43,182 bases of DNA from Mycoplasma crocodyli MP145 (GCF_000025845.1 NC_014014.1:865748-908929); one strand, 5' to 3'. Numbered from the stretch's first letter, positions 1-10,555 are shown. The notes: a model not told the origin generated them from the sequence alone. Numbers and translations: made by a program.

Positions 1-2034
1 ACCAAATAAGTAATATCTGGCGTCAGTAAAAACTCCTTTTGAACTATTAAATTCTGATTTTCCAAGATCGCTAAAGCCAGGAATTCCACCCATTTTATCT
101 CAATAAGCACCCATTGAAAATGGAATAATTGCTGCATAAACAAAAACTGTTACTGCAAGCATTATAAATCCTTTAATAAATTGTTTAAAGAATAAAACTT
201 CACACAATCCCGGAACAAGGAAACCTAAGACAAGCGATAATCATCTTATGTGTTTGTTCATTTCAACCGGAAAGGTTTTAATTGCCTCAGAAATTTTTGA
301 ATCTGCTATTTTATTTACCACTTTTTTAGCATTGTTTTTTCTAAAGAAAATAGTTTTTAAAATTTCCTTATTCTTCTTTGCTTGTGATGAAAGCATCTCA
401 GTATATATTGCTTCCCTCTTATCAATTTTAATTTCAATAAGTTTATTTTTATAAGCTTGTTTCGAAATTTCATTTGATTTGATTCTAGCTTTTAATTCTT
501 CTTTTTCAATCTTGAATTTTTTGCTTATTTCTTTCTTTTTAGCATCAAAATTTGTTTTTTCTTCTTTTAATTTATTGTTTTCTTTTAGTTTATATAAATC
601 AAAAATTGCATCAGCTTTTTCAAAATTAAAAGTTTTAAGTGTCGAATTTAAATCTAATGATTTTTCAAATAATGCATTAGATTTTTCTTTATTAAATAAA
701 CCATTGTAGGTGTATTTGCTTTGAACCTTTGAAAGTTCATAAAATTTTCTAGATTTAATAAATGAATTAACAACTTTTAATGAACTTATTTTATTTTCAA
801 GCGAGAAAAATGTTTTTCTAATTTTTGTTAGGCCTCTATTATCAATTATTTTGTTTGAAATAACTAATTTTGTTAGTCTTACTTCATTTATTTTTAAGTG
901 TTCTTTAATGTTTGAAAATTGATTAAATTCTGTTATGTTTTGATATAAGTTATTTCTTGAATTTTCAAGTTTTATAATCTCAGTATCAGTTTCAATTTTT
1001 AATAATTTGCATAAATATTGTTGATATCCAAGTTTTAAATCTATATCACATAATGTCCCAGTATGTCTTTGTATTTGTGCAAAAATAGCTTTAATTTTTT
1101 GCTCTTTACTTTTCGCTGAATTTATAATTTTTTTAATTTTTTCTTGGTTATGTTTTTGATTATTTTTGATAAGTGACTCATGTTCTTTAATCTTTGCAAT
1201 CATTTCTTTTTTTATCATTTTAGCTTCTGATAAATGGGTTGAATATTTTTGATTATATTCATATTCAAGTTCAAGTATTTTTTTACTAAACGATAACTTG
1301 ATATTACTTTTTTGCCTTAGATATAGTTCTTTTTGCATCATTTTTGTTGAATTGTATTTTGTTTCTAGGTCGCTTCTTTTGTTAAAAAGTTTAATTCTCT
1401 TGGCTTCAAGAGATTTGTAAAAATTCTTAATCTCAGATTCAAGTGAAGGCTTTCTTTTTAATATTTCCTTTTCAAATGCATTCAATTTATTTTCAATTTT
1501 AGTCAATTGAAAATCAGTATCATTATTATTCATAAGATAGGTCAAGATTATTGAATAAATGGCGTGCTTTTCAAAAATTATAATTTCATCTTTCTTTGTT
1601 TTTTCAACAAGTTTTCTTAATGAAGAAACTTTGAATTCTTGAGAATCGCCTGTGTTTTTTAGAGACTTTTCAAAATCTCTAATATAAGCATATAAATCCT
1701 CTCTTTCCTTTTTTATTTTGTTGATTTCAAAGTTAATTAAAGTCTTGATGTTCTTTGTATAGCTAAGCTGTTTTATAGAATCTGACAAGACTTTAACTCT
1801 ATTTTTATAAGCAACTTTTAAACTACTTAATTCTCTTTTTTGATTATCTTGTAGTTTGGTTCTAGCTCTTAAAAATAAATCTTTGTCAACATTTTTAGTT
1901 GTTTTAATTGCATCTAAACGCCTGTCAAAAACCAGTTGAACTTGTTTTTTATAAGCATTCAGAGTTTGTGATTGTTCAGGTAAGATAGTTTCAAATTCAC
2001 TATCATACCAGTTGTAAAGTTTAAGTGTTTCCAT
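1..2034 (-). CDS. Probable sugar ABC transporter permease (MalF-like) with long coiled-coil N-terminus, 3' partial
   Basis: The frame runs off the left edge of the window. The first ~600 residues are a soluble, Lys/Glu-rich, heptad-like coiled coil without membrane segments. Only then does a hydrophobic part begin, with LVPGL followed by KQFIKGFIMLAVTVF, which resembles the start of the membrane part of mycoplasmal carbohydrate permeases. An in-frame UGA at about 238 codes for Trp and joins the two parts. The start is uncertain. I use ATG 2034, which overlaps the upstream gene by 14 bases. ATG 2070 and TTG 2091 are also in frame, and none has a good Shine-Dalgarno. The permease call rests on position, as last visible gene after a binding lipoprotein, and on the first TM segment. 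The EAA loop that would prove it lies outside the window. The coiled coil could also be a separate structural domain. Confidence 0.55.
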
Positions 2035-2497
2035 TTTTGTTTTTTTGCTTATGAATTTTATAATACTCATAATATTGAACTTTTCGTTCAATATGTAATT
2101 TTATTGCACTATAAATAAGGTAAATAAGAACTGAGGTCGTTAGAATTGAAGTTAAGGCTCCAATTGCAATTAAGCCATTTGAATGATGTGAATACGGCGA
2201 AACATGACAAACAAATCCTAGAAGTGTAAAAACAATTATTCAAGATATGAAGAAGCCGTACCCAACTTGAACTCTATGTCTTGCTAATGTTAAATAAATA
2301 ACAAAAGCAATAATAACTAGTGAGTTAGATATATAGGACATAACCTTTCCTAAATAGTAATTTGTTATAAAGGTTTTTTCCTGTGCTTCAATATCTGAAT
2401 TAGTTCCTTCGAATTTTGGTAAATTTGGAGGAAAGTTAATTGATGTAAATATTCAAAAAATTAATAAAAGTATTATTAAAGAACAACAAACAAGCAT
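2021..2497 (-). CDS. Hypothetical four-TM membrane protein of the sugar ABC operon
   Basis: About 158 residues with four predicted membrane segments (near residues 1-20, 55-72, 82-102 and 112-132) and a charged, Lys-rich C-terminal tail. Two UGA codons are read as Trp. It sits between the solute-binding lipoprotein and the MalF-like gene, overlapping the latter by 14 bases, so it is co-transcribed with the transporter. No family was recognised. It may be an accessory subunit of the importer, since it is too short for a normal permease and I see no EAA motif. ATG 2497 has no Shine-Dalgarno. The frame stays open upstream into the end of the lipoprotein gene, so a non-ATG start near 2545 would also be possible. 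Confidence 0.6.
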
Positions 2498-2529
2498 ATA
2501 GTAATATGTTTGCTTGTTGATATTAATTT

Positions 2530-4941
2530 TTATTTTGCGAATATTATTAAACCTGATCCTGATGTTGCAGTAATTGCATCAATTTTTTGTTTGTATAATG
2601 TTGATAATTGAGTTTCAATTACATTAACAAAGTCGTCAAATGTTTTAACTGTTTTTGATTTTTCTTCAAGGAATGTTTTATTTCCGAATGTACTTTCGTT
2701 TCATGAACCTCATGCAACGTTTCCAAAGTGAGGGTTAGAGTTATCTAAACGACCACCAAAGTTAGGAACTCCTAAACCACCATCTTGAATTGATTTTGTA
2801 GATGTTAAAACATTTAGCACTTTATCAACTGCAAGTGATTTTTCGTAATCTTTTACGATGTCTGCTGATCCCATCAATGTATATTCAGATTTAGTGTTAT
2901 CTTTTTTAGTAAATTTAGCTGATTTTTGATAATCATTACCAAAGCTCTTTAATAACGCTTTTGTTTTATAGTAGTTAAAGTATAGTTCAACCGCTTTTTC
3001 AATTGTTTCTTTAGGTTGAACTGTTTTAGCTAATTCTTTATTTACTAAAATTGCTTTATCAACCATTGCTTTTTTGAATGCATCCAACTTGTTTTCTTTG
3101 AAGTTTTTGATAATTTCATCTAATAAATTATCTTTATCACTATCAGAGTCACCGTTTGCTCCAAAAATGTATTTTTCCATTTTTCTTATATGTAATGAAG
3201 TATCTGACTGTTTAGTTTCAGCCAATATCTTTTCAGCATCCGTTTTTGCTTCTTCAACAAATTTTAAACCATCTTTTAGAATACCAAGTCCTATTTGTCA
3301 TGGTTCATTATTTCCAAGTAATTGATTTAAATCAACACCCAAGATAGCAGCAATAGCGTTTCTTAAACCAGTTGTTTTACCGAAGTTTTTATTGAAGTCT
3401 GCAATTTCTTTTTCGGCATCTTTTAACTCTGTAAACGATTCTTTTTTAAGTACATATGCTTCAAGTTCATTTTTTGCATCAAGTGCATTTTTAGGATCTT
3501 TATCAACCGATCATGAATTAACTTCGTATTTTAATGCGGCTTCAATTTTACCAACTTGTTCATTATAAGCTTTATTAAATTCTTCAGTTGTTGTAAAACC
3601 TGTGTCCTTAATTAATTTATCTAATGCTTGTTTTGGAAGAGTTGATACTTTTGCTTGTAGTTCTTTAACTTTAACTTGTGATGCAAGATAGTATGGAACT
3701 TTTGAATCTAATTTAAAGTATTTGTAATATGCTTCGCTTGAGAAAATTAATTTAAGAACTTCTTTAATTGCATCTTTTCTTTCTTTTGATGAACCATTAT
3801 TACGTGCGTTAATCATGTACGATCATGATCCTGAAGCTTGTTTGTATGGTCTTCCTTTTGAAATTTCACCAATGTTTACAAATGTTTTAGCATCAGCTGA
3901 TTTTTGAGCATTTTGAATGTCTCATGTACCGATAATTCCATATTCAAGTTTTTTATTTTTCATTAACGAAAATACTTCATTATTTACAGCACCCATATCT
4001 CCTTGTAATAAGTTTTTAAGGCTTCCTTGTGTAATTCCTTTTTTACCTCATTCGGTGTTTTTGAATTCAGTTTCTGATTTTAAATATGCTGCTTCATATA
4101 TTGGGTAGTAAAGTTTTGCTGCTTCTTTAATTCCTTCTTTAAAGTCTGCATGGTGTTCATCCGTTGTAACAAACCCTGAAGCTAAAGCACCACCAGCTTT
4201 TGTATATAAAATTTTTGAAATTAATGGATCTTTTAACGATTTAGTTTTTGTTATATCATTAAGAGCCGCATTTAATGCTCCATTTCCATATCAAAAGTCT
4301 TGAATACGTGCAAAGAGTTTTGCTTCTTTTGTTAATCCTTCAAGTGTGTTTGTTTTAGCATCTGCAAGATCAGCTTTTACTTTAGATAGTTCATTTGTTG
4401 ATACTAAAATTATTGCTTCTGTATTATGTCTAATAGCTAAGAGTTTCTTTACAGGCTTAAATGTTTTATCACCTTCATTAACTCCAACAACAGAACCAAA
4501 TTCTTTTGCTGCTTCTTTTTCTTCATTTGTAGCACCGGTCACAGCTAAAATTTTGTCAAATAATGTTGGATCGAATTCGTTTAATTCCGCAACGGCATTA
4601 CTTTGTGCAAATGTCGTTACTCTATCTTGTGCTCCATAGAAAATATCAGGAACTATATCTCTGTCGGTAAAACCAGCAGGTCCAAAATCCATTGCTCCCC
4701 ATACGTCTTTGTTGATAGTTTTAATTTTATAACCTTTTTTTGCAAAATCGGTTGCATTAAATTGTTCAATAACATAGTCATACATTTCTTTTTGTGGTCC
4801 ATCAACTGCTATAACAATTTCTTTAAATTTTTCTTCTTTGTTGTCTGGATTGTCTTTTTTTGGTCCACACGCTGCTGAAAGACCTACAGCAAGTACTGAA
4901 ACTCCGCCAAGTCCTAAAGCTATTATTTTCTTAGTTTTCAT
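2530..4941 (-). CDS. Sugar ABC transporter solute-binding lipoprotein
   Basis: An 803-residue lipoprotein. It starts MKTKKIIALGLGG and has a lipobox-like end, VGLSAAC, so Cys at about residue 25 would be lipidated and anchor it outside the membrane. The N-terminal third looks like an extracellular sugar-binding protein: VIAVDGPQKEMYDYVIEQFN, then DIFYGAQDRVTTFAQ and AELNEFD, as in the MalE class. The C-terminal half is Lys-rich and mycoplasma-like. The frame contains several UGA Trp codons and would look broken under the standard code. It follows a small membrane protein by 17 bases and precedes the membrane subunits, the usual layout of a carbohydrate importer. Shine-Dalgarno GGAGG lies 5 bases before ATG 4941. 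The substrate is unknown. The neighbouring GH13 enzyme suggests an alpha-glucan or disaccharide. Confidence 0.8.
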
Positions 4942-4958
4942 AAAACCTCCGAGATTAT

Positions 4959-5387
4959 CTATTCAAATGCAATTTCATTTTTGATGTAAGCTACAACAGT
5001 AAATGGAAAAGAGATGAAAGGAAGACATAGTATACTTAAGATCGATGATGCAATACCCATCCATTTCATAGTTTCTGTTTTATCTAGAATGTATAAAATG
5101 TGTATAAATAATACAATTTGAGTAATTCAAGAAAAAAGAAATATTGTAATGAGTAACTTGCTTGTTGTTTGATTTATCGTTTTCACAAAAAAATCAGCAT
5201 TTAATTGTTGTTTATTGAAATAAAGAAACAACAATAAGACCAATAAAAGTAAGGACATAATCATATTTGAAAAATTTATGTATAAATACTCAATAATTTT
5301 AGGAAGAGATTTTCGTTCAAGTGGTCTCTTTCCTAAGAATGTATATCTTATCCTTGTCTTAAAGTCTAATTTAGTATATTTTTTGAT
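4959..5387 (-). CDS. Hypothetical membrane protein, first gene of the sugar ABC operon
   Basis: About 142 residues if started at the ATC codon 5387, which follows a strong Shine-Dalgarno (AGGAAGG, 5 bases before). The first in-frame ATG is 5264, already inside the first membrane segment. The basic segment before it (KKYTKLDFKTRIRYTFLGKR) looks like a genuine cytoplasmic N-terminus, so I favour a non-ATG start. Three membrane segments follow, and the protein ends IKNEIAFE. It lies 17 bases upstream of the binding lipoprotein and directly downstream of a GntR-type operator, so it is the leading gene of the regulated operon. No family was recognised. It may be an accessory or regulatory membrane subunit of the importer. 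Confidence 0.6.
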
Positions 5388-5485
5388 ATTTGCCTTCCTG
5401 ATTAAATAATCATTTATATTTTATTCTTTCTTTAAATTAATATATTTTTAAAAATATTTATATGTTGTATTGCTTGATTATTTGC

Positions 5486-5499
5486 CTTGTATGGTCAAG
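5486..5499. promoter_or_regulatory. GntR-type operator before the sugar ABC operon
   Basis: The sequence CTTGTATGGTCAAG is a perfect CTTG-N6-CAAG inverted repeat. It begins seven bases after a TATAAT on the minus strand, so it covers the predicted start of transcription. It matches the site at 8181-8194 in 13 of 14 bases. HutC/TreR-type regulators of Firmicutes use CTTGTATATACAAG-like sites. Confidence 0.7.
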
Positions 5500-5505
5500 A
5501 TTTAT

Positions 5506-5511
5506 ATTATA
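5506..5511 (-). promoter_or_regulatory. -10 box of the sugar ABC operon promoter
   Basis: TATAAT on the minus strand, with the operator directly downstream. A second TATAAT at 5536-5541 is an alternative. The leader to the first gene would be about 110 bases. No clear -35 box is seen. Confidence 0.5.
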
Positions 5512-5582
5512 TTTATTTTTTTACAAAATACTCTATTATATAGTTATATTAGTAAAAAGTTATTGCCTTTAATAATAATATT

Positions 5583-5623
5583 AAAAAAATAAATATGGAA
5601 ATATGTTCCACATTTATTTTTTT
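5583..5623. terminator. Bidirectional hairpin after the GH13 gene
   Basis: AAAAAAATAAAT and TGGAA pair with TTCCA and ATTTATTTTTTT around the loop ATATG, with one mismatched base on each side. The T-run on the minus strand follows the stop codon of the glycosidase gene. Confidence 0.75.
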
Positions 5624-7445
5624 AGTTTCTTTTTGCAGTAATTATCAACAAGGACCCTTGTTCAGATTCAAATTTATTATTTTTTACTGAAAATCCTGTA
5701 TTCAGTTCTATTTTTAAATCCTTAACAACGCTTTTTAAAGTGAATAAACTTTTTGTTTTACCAAAAGTATAATGCAAGATAAAAATATCTCCTTTTTCGT
5801 TTTCACGAACTATTGTGTTGTTTCAACTGACTTCACCTTCAAAATAATCAGATGGATTTTTAATATAGTTTTCGTTTTGCTCGGAAATTCAGATGTGTTT
5901 TTTCTTAATATCAATAGCTTTTTTTAAGATATTATAAGTTGATTTTTTATTCTCCATTGCTTTTTCAACGGTTGTTTCGACTTTTGAATCTGTTAATTTA
6001 ATTAGATCATTTGATGATTTAGCTTCATTGAAAAGAACAACTTTATCAGGATCTTCTCAATTAAATGGTTCCCTAACATTAGGATCAGTTTTTTTATTTC
6101 CGTGCATGTCTAATTCGTCACCATGGTATAAAGTTGGTAATCCAGGTCTAAGAACCAGTTGAACTAAGGCAGCTTGAAGAGCCGACTTAAATATATCATT
6201 AAGAGGCTCTTCCGTTTTATACTGTTGTTGAAGTGAACTTCTAAATTTATTTATTCATCTATCAACATCATGATTATCTAAAAAAGGCATTCACTTTTGA
6301 TTATTATTTTTATCATTCATGGTCTTAATAAGTTGTTTTTCATTATTGAATTCGATAGAAAGTGAATCACCATTTTTTCAATGTTGTCCATCAATTACTG
6401 AATTAAGGGCAATGTTTTTATCACTTGAAAAATACATATTTGCATCTGAAGGTGTTTTTCATCACTCTCCAAACATATAAATTTCATTTGAGTGTCTTTC
6501 TTTTTCTGTCATCACACTATTTGTTGCTTCTCGTAATTCGGCAAATAACTTTGAAGTTTTTGAACCATCACCATCAGTTGGTTCATACTTGTTTTGATTG
6601 AACATACCACCATCTCAATAGTGATAAAATGCATCATATCTAAACCCATCAACACCTAGTTTTGCTCAGAACTTTTGAACATTTTTTAATTCATTTCTCA
6701 ATTTAGGATTGTCTAAATTTAGATCAGGCATTCAAGGACTAAAAGCTGCTACATAATGTTTGTTGGTTGGTGTAATATTGGGATCATCATTTTGAGTATA
6801 TTTTCTAATATTCGCATCGTCAATACCATAAGCTGATTTTATATCGTCGTGTTTACTTGGCATAAATCTATAATAATCTTCATAGTCTTTATTACCTTTA
6901 AGAGCTTCTTGAAATCAAGGATGTTCAAACGAAGTATGATTAAATACCATATCAAGATAAACTCTAATTCCTTGTTTGTGAGCTTCAATTAAAAATTCTT
7001 TGAACGCTTCCATTCCACCAAGTTCTTTTGCTACATCACAATAATCAATTACATCATAACCATGATATGAACTAGAAGGATGAATTGGAGATAAATAAAG
7101 TTGATCTATTCCAAGATTTGTGAAATAATTCAAATTATTTTTCAAACCTATAAAATCTCCAATTCCATCTCCATTACCGTCAGCAAACGAATAAACTAAG
7201 AGTTGATAATTAATATTCGATTTTTCTATATTATTATTAAATGGAGCAATGAATTTTGCTTCATTTGCTTTGTTTTCATAATTAGTTAATGAAAGATTTG
7301 CTCTATATTTTTCACTTCCTCAGCTGCTACTCAATTGTTTTTCTCCTTTTGTTGGACTACATGAGATTAGTAGCCCACTTAGTAAAATTGGACTTGAAAT
7401 TAATGTTAATTTTTTTAATGTTTTATATATATTTTTTTTCATCAT
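5622..7445 (-). CDS. GH13 alpha-amylase/alpha-glucosidase family lipoprotein
   Basis: A 607-residue surface glycosidase. The N-terminus (MMKKN, hydrophobic stretch, SGLLISC) is a lipoprotein signal with the modified Cys at about residue 28. The four GH13 regions are present and intact: DMVFNHT (I), DGFRYDA with the nucleophile Asp (II), MFGEWW with the acid/base Glu (III), and FLDNHD with the transition-state Asp (IV). It should therefore hydrolyse alpha-glucosidic bonds outside the cell and feed the nearby ABC importer. UGA is read as Trp at several places. It has its own -10 box (7452-7457) six bases before the ATG, so the mRNA is probably leaderless. It lies between the regulator gene and the transporter operon, both on the same strand. 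Exact substrate (maltodextrin, trehalose, neopullulan) cannot be told from motifs alone. Confidence 0.9.
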
Positions 7446-7451
7446 ACTATT

Positions 7452-7457
7452 ATTATA
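7452..7457 (-). promoter_or_regulatory. -10 box of the GH13 gene, leaderless
   Basis: TATAAT, then six bases AATAGT, then ATG at 7445. The usual start of transcription falls on the A of the ATG. There is no Shine-Dalgarno. Confidence 0.65.
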
Positions 7458-7483
7458 GATACTTTTAAAAAATGATTAAGGAT

Positions 7484-7507
7484 TAAAAAAAAGACCTAAT
7501 TGGTCCT
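7484..7507 (-). terminator. Terminator after the GntR gene
   Basis: GACC-AATTA-GGTC on the minus strand, followed by a run of eight T. The stem overlaps the end of the regulator gene. Confidence 0.65.
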
Positions 7508-8157
7508 TAAACAAGTGAGAATTCCTGATGTTTTATATCAAAATTATCTGGATGAATTACATACTTTGCGGCAAATGATATACTATCAAAATCATATCCA
7601 AACACATATAAAACAACAAGTTTCTCATAACCAAATTTATTTACATCTTCATATTTGAGATGATAAACAATATTGGTTATTCCATTTCTAGAAACAAGTT
7701 GATTAATAAGTGAGTCATTAATGTTAAAGTCATTGTCAAAATATTTTTTTAAAACAAAACAATCTGCATAACAAATTACTTTTCCATCTTTGATGTAGAC
7801 CTTTTCATAACTTGAATCATCTTCAAAAATAATATTCATTCTTTGCAATCACTCACGATCCAAGTTCTTATTTAAGGTTGACTTATGTTCATCTGAACCC
7901 AATATATAAGATATTGGTTTTATTAAATTATGAAAGTTTTCAGCAACAAAATGGCCTCTTTTTGATATAGAATAAACCGCTCCAAGAGCCTCTAGCCTAT
8001 GATAAGCAGAAACAACAGCACTTCTTGAGCAATCAAAGCGTAACATTAAGGCATGTTCTGAAGGCATAATTTTGTTGGTTGGTATTTTTTTACTTCTAAT
8101 TAAGTCCATCAAATAGATAACTATTTGTTGAGTTTTTGTACTTGCTTTTTTAATCAT
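7507..8157 (-). CDS. GntR/HutC-family transcriptional regulator
   Basis: A 216-residue regulator. Residues 1-75 form the GntR winged helix: TKTQQIVIYLMDLIRSKKIPTNK, then MPSEHALMLRFDCSRSAVVSAYHRLEALG and the wing GAVYSISKRGHFV. The rest resembles a UTRA effector domain (DSSYEKVYIKDGKVICYADCFVLKKYF). An in-frame UGA at about 7848 joins the two halves. It probably represses its own gene and the sugar ABC operon through CTTG-N6-CAAG sites and is released by a sugar or sugar phosphate. The ATG at 8157 is exactly six bases after TATAAT, so a leaderless mRNA is likely. The next gene downstream is the GH13 glycosidase. Effector unknown. Confidence 0.85.
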
Positions 8158-8163
8158 ATGCTT

Positions 8164-8169
8164 ATTATA
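8164..8169 (-). promoter_or_regulatory. -10 box of the GntR gene, leaderless
   Basis: TATAAT, then AAGCAT, then ATG at 8157. The operator at 8181-8194 lies just upstream, in the spacer/-35 region, which suits autoregulation. Confidence 0.65.
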
Positions 8170-8180
8170 CTTGATTTATA

Positions 8181-8194
8181 CTTGTGTGGTCAAG
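8181..8194. promoter_or_regulatory. GntR-type operator before its own gene
   Basis: CTTGTGTGGTCAAG, and with one more base each side ACTTG-N6-CAAGT. It has the same core as the site at 5486-5499, differing in one spacer base. Confidence 0.7.
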
Positions 8195-8212
8195 TTTTTT
8201 TGATTCATTATT

Positions 8213-8250
8213 TTTTCTTTGCAAATAATTCAAAATTATTGCAAAGAAAA
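8213..8250. terminator. Hairpin between rsmI and the GntR promoter
   Basis: TTTTCTTTGCAAATAATT pairs with AATTATTGCAAAGAAAA around CAA, with one bulged A. It directly precedes the rsmI terminator and could end transcription in either direction. Confidence 0.55.
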
Positions 8251-8276
8251 AACGAGACTACAATAACTCGTTTTTT
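8248..8276. terminator. Terminator after rsmI
   Basis: AAAAAACGAG and CTCGTTTTTT form a stem around ACTACAATAA. The run of T on the minus strand sits just after the rsmI stop codon at 8282. Confidence 0.7.
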
Positions 8277-8281
8277 AATAA

Positions 8282-8995
8282 TTATTTAACTTTTGAATAT
8301 TTCGATACCTTAATTTCTTTTTTCTTTATCAAGTTTAATACCATTGTGAATTCACCTTTGACATTTTCATTTGATTTGAATAATTCAATAATTTTAGAAG
8401 GTTTACCACGAAAATGTTCTTCATGCATTTTTGTTAATTCTTTACCTAGAAACAGTTCACAATCATCTTTAAAGACTTCATAAATTGTTTCTAATGTTGA
8501 TAACAACTTGTGAGGAGAAACAAAGAAAATGTGAGCACCAAAATCAAGGGTTTTTAAGTAATTTGCACGTTGAATGTTTTTGTCTTTTATAAAACCATGA
8601 AATGTAAAATTATTGCTAAATGATGAAAGTACAAATGCACTTATGCTCGCACTAACACCAGGAACTAATTCAATTTCAATATCGTTTTCAATCGCTTGTT
8701 TTATAAGTTCAAACCCAGGATCTGAAACCACAGGCATTCCTGCATCAGAAACTAAAGCAACATTAAGGTTATTATCTTTTACTAATTTTAGTATTCCTCT
8801 CGAGCCATTTTGCTCATTGAAGTTATTATAAGTTATTAATTTTTTATTAGTTATTTCGAAATGATTTAACAATTTCATCGTAACTCTTGTATCTTCACAA
8901 GCAACAACTTCAACCATCCTTAAAACTTTTAAAGCTCTTAAGGTAATATCTTCAAGGTTTCCAATTGGTGTTCCTACTATATAAATTTTAGCCAT
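8282..8995 (-). CDS. rsmI: 16S rRNA (cytidine-2'-O)-methyltransferase RsmI
   Basis: A 237-residue SAM-dependent enzyme of the tetrapyrrole-methylase fold that methylates the ribose of C1402 in 16S rRNA. Family motifs are clear: the N-terminal IVGTPIGNLEDITLRAL, ACEDTRVT, the SAM-binding LVSDAGMPVVSDPG and VPGVSASISA, and FHGFI in the middle. Length is a little short of the E. coli enzyme because the C-terminal tail is reduced to a Lys-rich end, as is usual in mycoplasmas. It overlaps the end of holB by 8 bases and closes the dnaX-ybaB-recR-tmk-holB-rsmI block, so it is likely expressed by translational coupling from the dnaX promoter. Confidence 0.95.
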   Translation of the reverse strand: MAKIYIVGTPIGNLEDITLRALKVLRMVEVVACEDTRVTMKLLNHFEITNKKLITYNNFNEQNGSRGILKLVKDNNLNVALVSDAGMPVVSDPGFELIKQAIENDIEIELVPGVSASISAFVLSSFSNNFTFHGFIKDKNIQRANYLKTLDFGAHIFFVSPHKLLSTLETIYEVFKDDCELFLGKELTKMHEEHFRGKPSKIIELFKSNENVKGEFTMVLNLIKKKEIKVSKYSKVK

Positions 8996-9911
8996 AGTAC
9001 TCCATTAACTTTGATAATAAAATTTCTTTTTGAAGAGCAAATGATGTGTTTGCTTCAACGTTAATAATAAAATTATTTACGTCATAAATAAATGTGTTTA
9101 AATTATTAATTGTATTCTTTGGAATTTCAAAGTTCTTTTTTGTTATTTTTGAAATTAATCTTAGCTCCTCAGGGTTAGGTGATGAAAGCAATATTAATCT
9201 AAAAAAATATGCAAGTGATTTTAATAAAAAATATGAAAATTCTTTTTTTTCAATCGTTAAATTTGAACTCAAATAAGTATAAAGTTGATACTTATTTTTT
9301 CAAGACTTTTCCAAAGCAACAATTAAACTTAGAGCAAGCTCTTTTGTTTTATCATCAAGTAATTCTTTAGCTTGTTCTTGATTATCAAATGTTTCGCATA
9401 ACATTAATGAATATCTTTTTGATTTTGTTAAATTAAAAAATAAATCATATGCATCTTTTTTGTTTGACGACGCAAAAACATTAATTAAGAAAGAACGTGA
9501 TTTTATTGTTGGCAATACCCTTGAAATATTTGAGGTTGTTAATAAAATCAAACTATTTTGTATTGGCTCTTCTATAATTTTAAGGATAGAATTTATACCA
9601 TTTAGTGTTGCTAAATCTACATTTTGTATTATGATAATTTTTTTCTTATTATCAAATTGGCTTGTTGAATCAATGTTTTTAAAAGCTTCTAGAATGTCTT
9701 CTTTTTTAATTGTTTTTTTGTCCAAAGCTTCTATAGTATAGATGTTTTGAGTGTTTTTTAAATCTACATCATCACCTTCTATTTTAGAAATAAAATAGTG
9801 AAGAACTTCTTGATCTTCAGTATGATTTATTAAATTGAATAGATAGCAATGTGATAATTTTTTGTTTAAAAAAATGTTATCAATTATTTTTTTAACATTT
9901 AAGCTTAACAT
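8988..9911 (-). CDS. holB: DNA polymerase III delta' subunit
   Basis: A 307-residue clamp-loader subunit. Visible features include KKLSHCYLF at the N-terminus, IIIIQNVDLATLNGINSILKIIEEPIQNSLILLTTSNISRVLPTIKSRS (the Walker B-like region and the sensor/arginine-finger SRS), and a helical C-terminus. The usual Walker A is lost, as in delta' proteins that do not bind ATP. One UGA Trp codon (about 9298) joins the two frame segments. It overlaps tmk by 20 bases and rsmI by 8 bases, the normal gene order in Mollicutes and other Firmicutes. Together with DnaX from the same operon it would load the sliding clamp. The sequence is divergent, so the call leans on both the SRS region and the gene order. 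Confidence 0.88.
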
Positions 9912-10554
9912 CTTTTAAATACCTCAAAAATTTTTCATTTTCCATTAACTTTTGAATAACTTGCTCAACTACTTCATCAAAACTTTTTGAAGCATCGACA
10001 ATGATAAAGCGGTTGTTTTTATCTTTGTCGATTATTTTTAAATAACCATCATAAACTTTATTATGAAATATTTCGGTTTCATCATCCATTCTATCGTGAA
10101 CTAACCTATTAGCTAATCTTCTCTTTTTCGAATCAGCTGGGTTAATATCAAAAAAGATTGTTAAATCGGGAATTGTATTGTCAATAATTAGTTCAGTTAG
10201 TGACGTAGCAAAGTCAATTCCAAGTTCTCTTGCATATCCTTGATATGCATAAAAACTATCAATAAATCTGTCACATAGAACAAGCTTTTTTTCTTTTAAT
10301 GAAGGTCATATAACATGTTCAAGATGAATTCTTCTGCTTGCAGAATATAAAAGTGCTTCAGTTACAGGAGAAATTTTTGATGATTTATCTAGAATAATTT
10401 CTCTTATTCTTTCTGCTTCAACTATATCTTTACCACCCGGTTCACGAGTTAATATGTATTTTAGTTCTGGAAATTTTTTATGTAATAATTCAGTTACTTT
10501 TTCAATAACTGTTGTTTTACCACTTCCATCTAAACCTTCAAATGTTATAAACAT
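9892..10554 (-). CDS. tmk: Thymidylate kinase
   Basis: A 220-residue enzyme that converts dTMP to dTDP. It has the P-loop [11 protein letters not shown] at the N-terminus, the substrate motif [20 protein letters not shown], the CDRF motif of the DR(F/Y) class, and [11 protein letters not shown] in the lid region. A UGA Trp codon at about 10305 lies between HVI and PSLKEKK. It starts one base after the recR stop and overlaps holB by 20 bases. It works downstream of ThyA, which is also in this window, to provide dTTP. Confidence 0.95.
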
Positions 10555-10555
10555 G

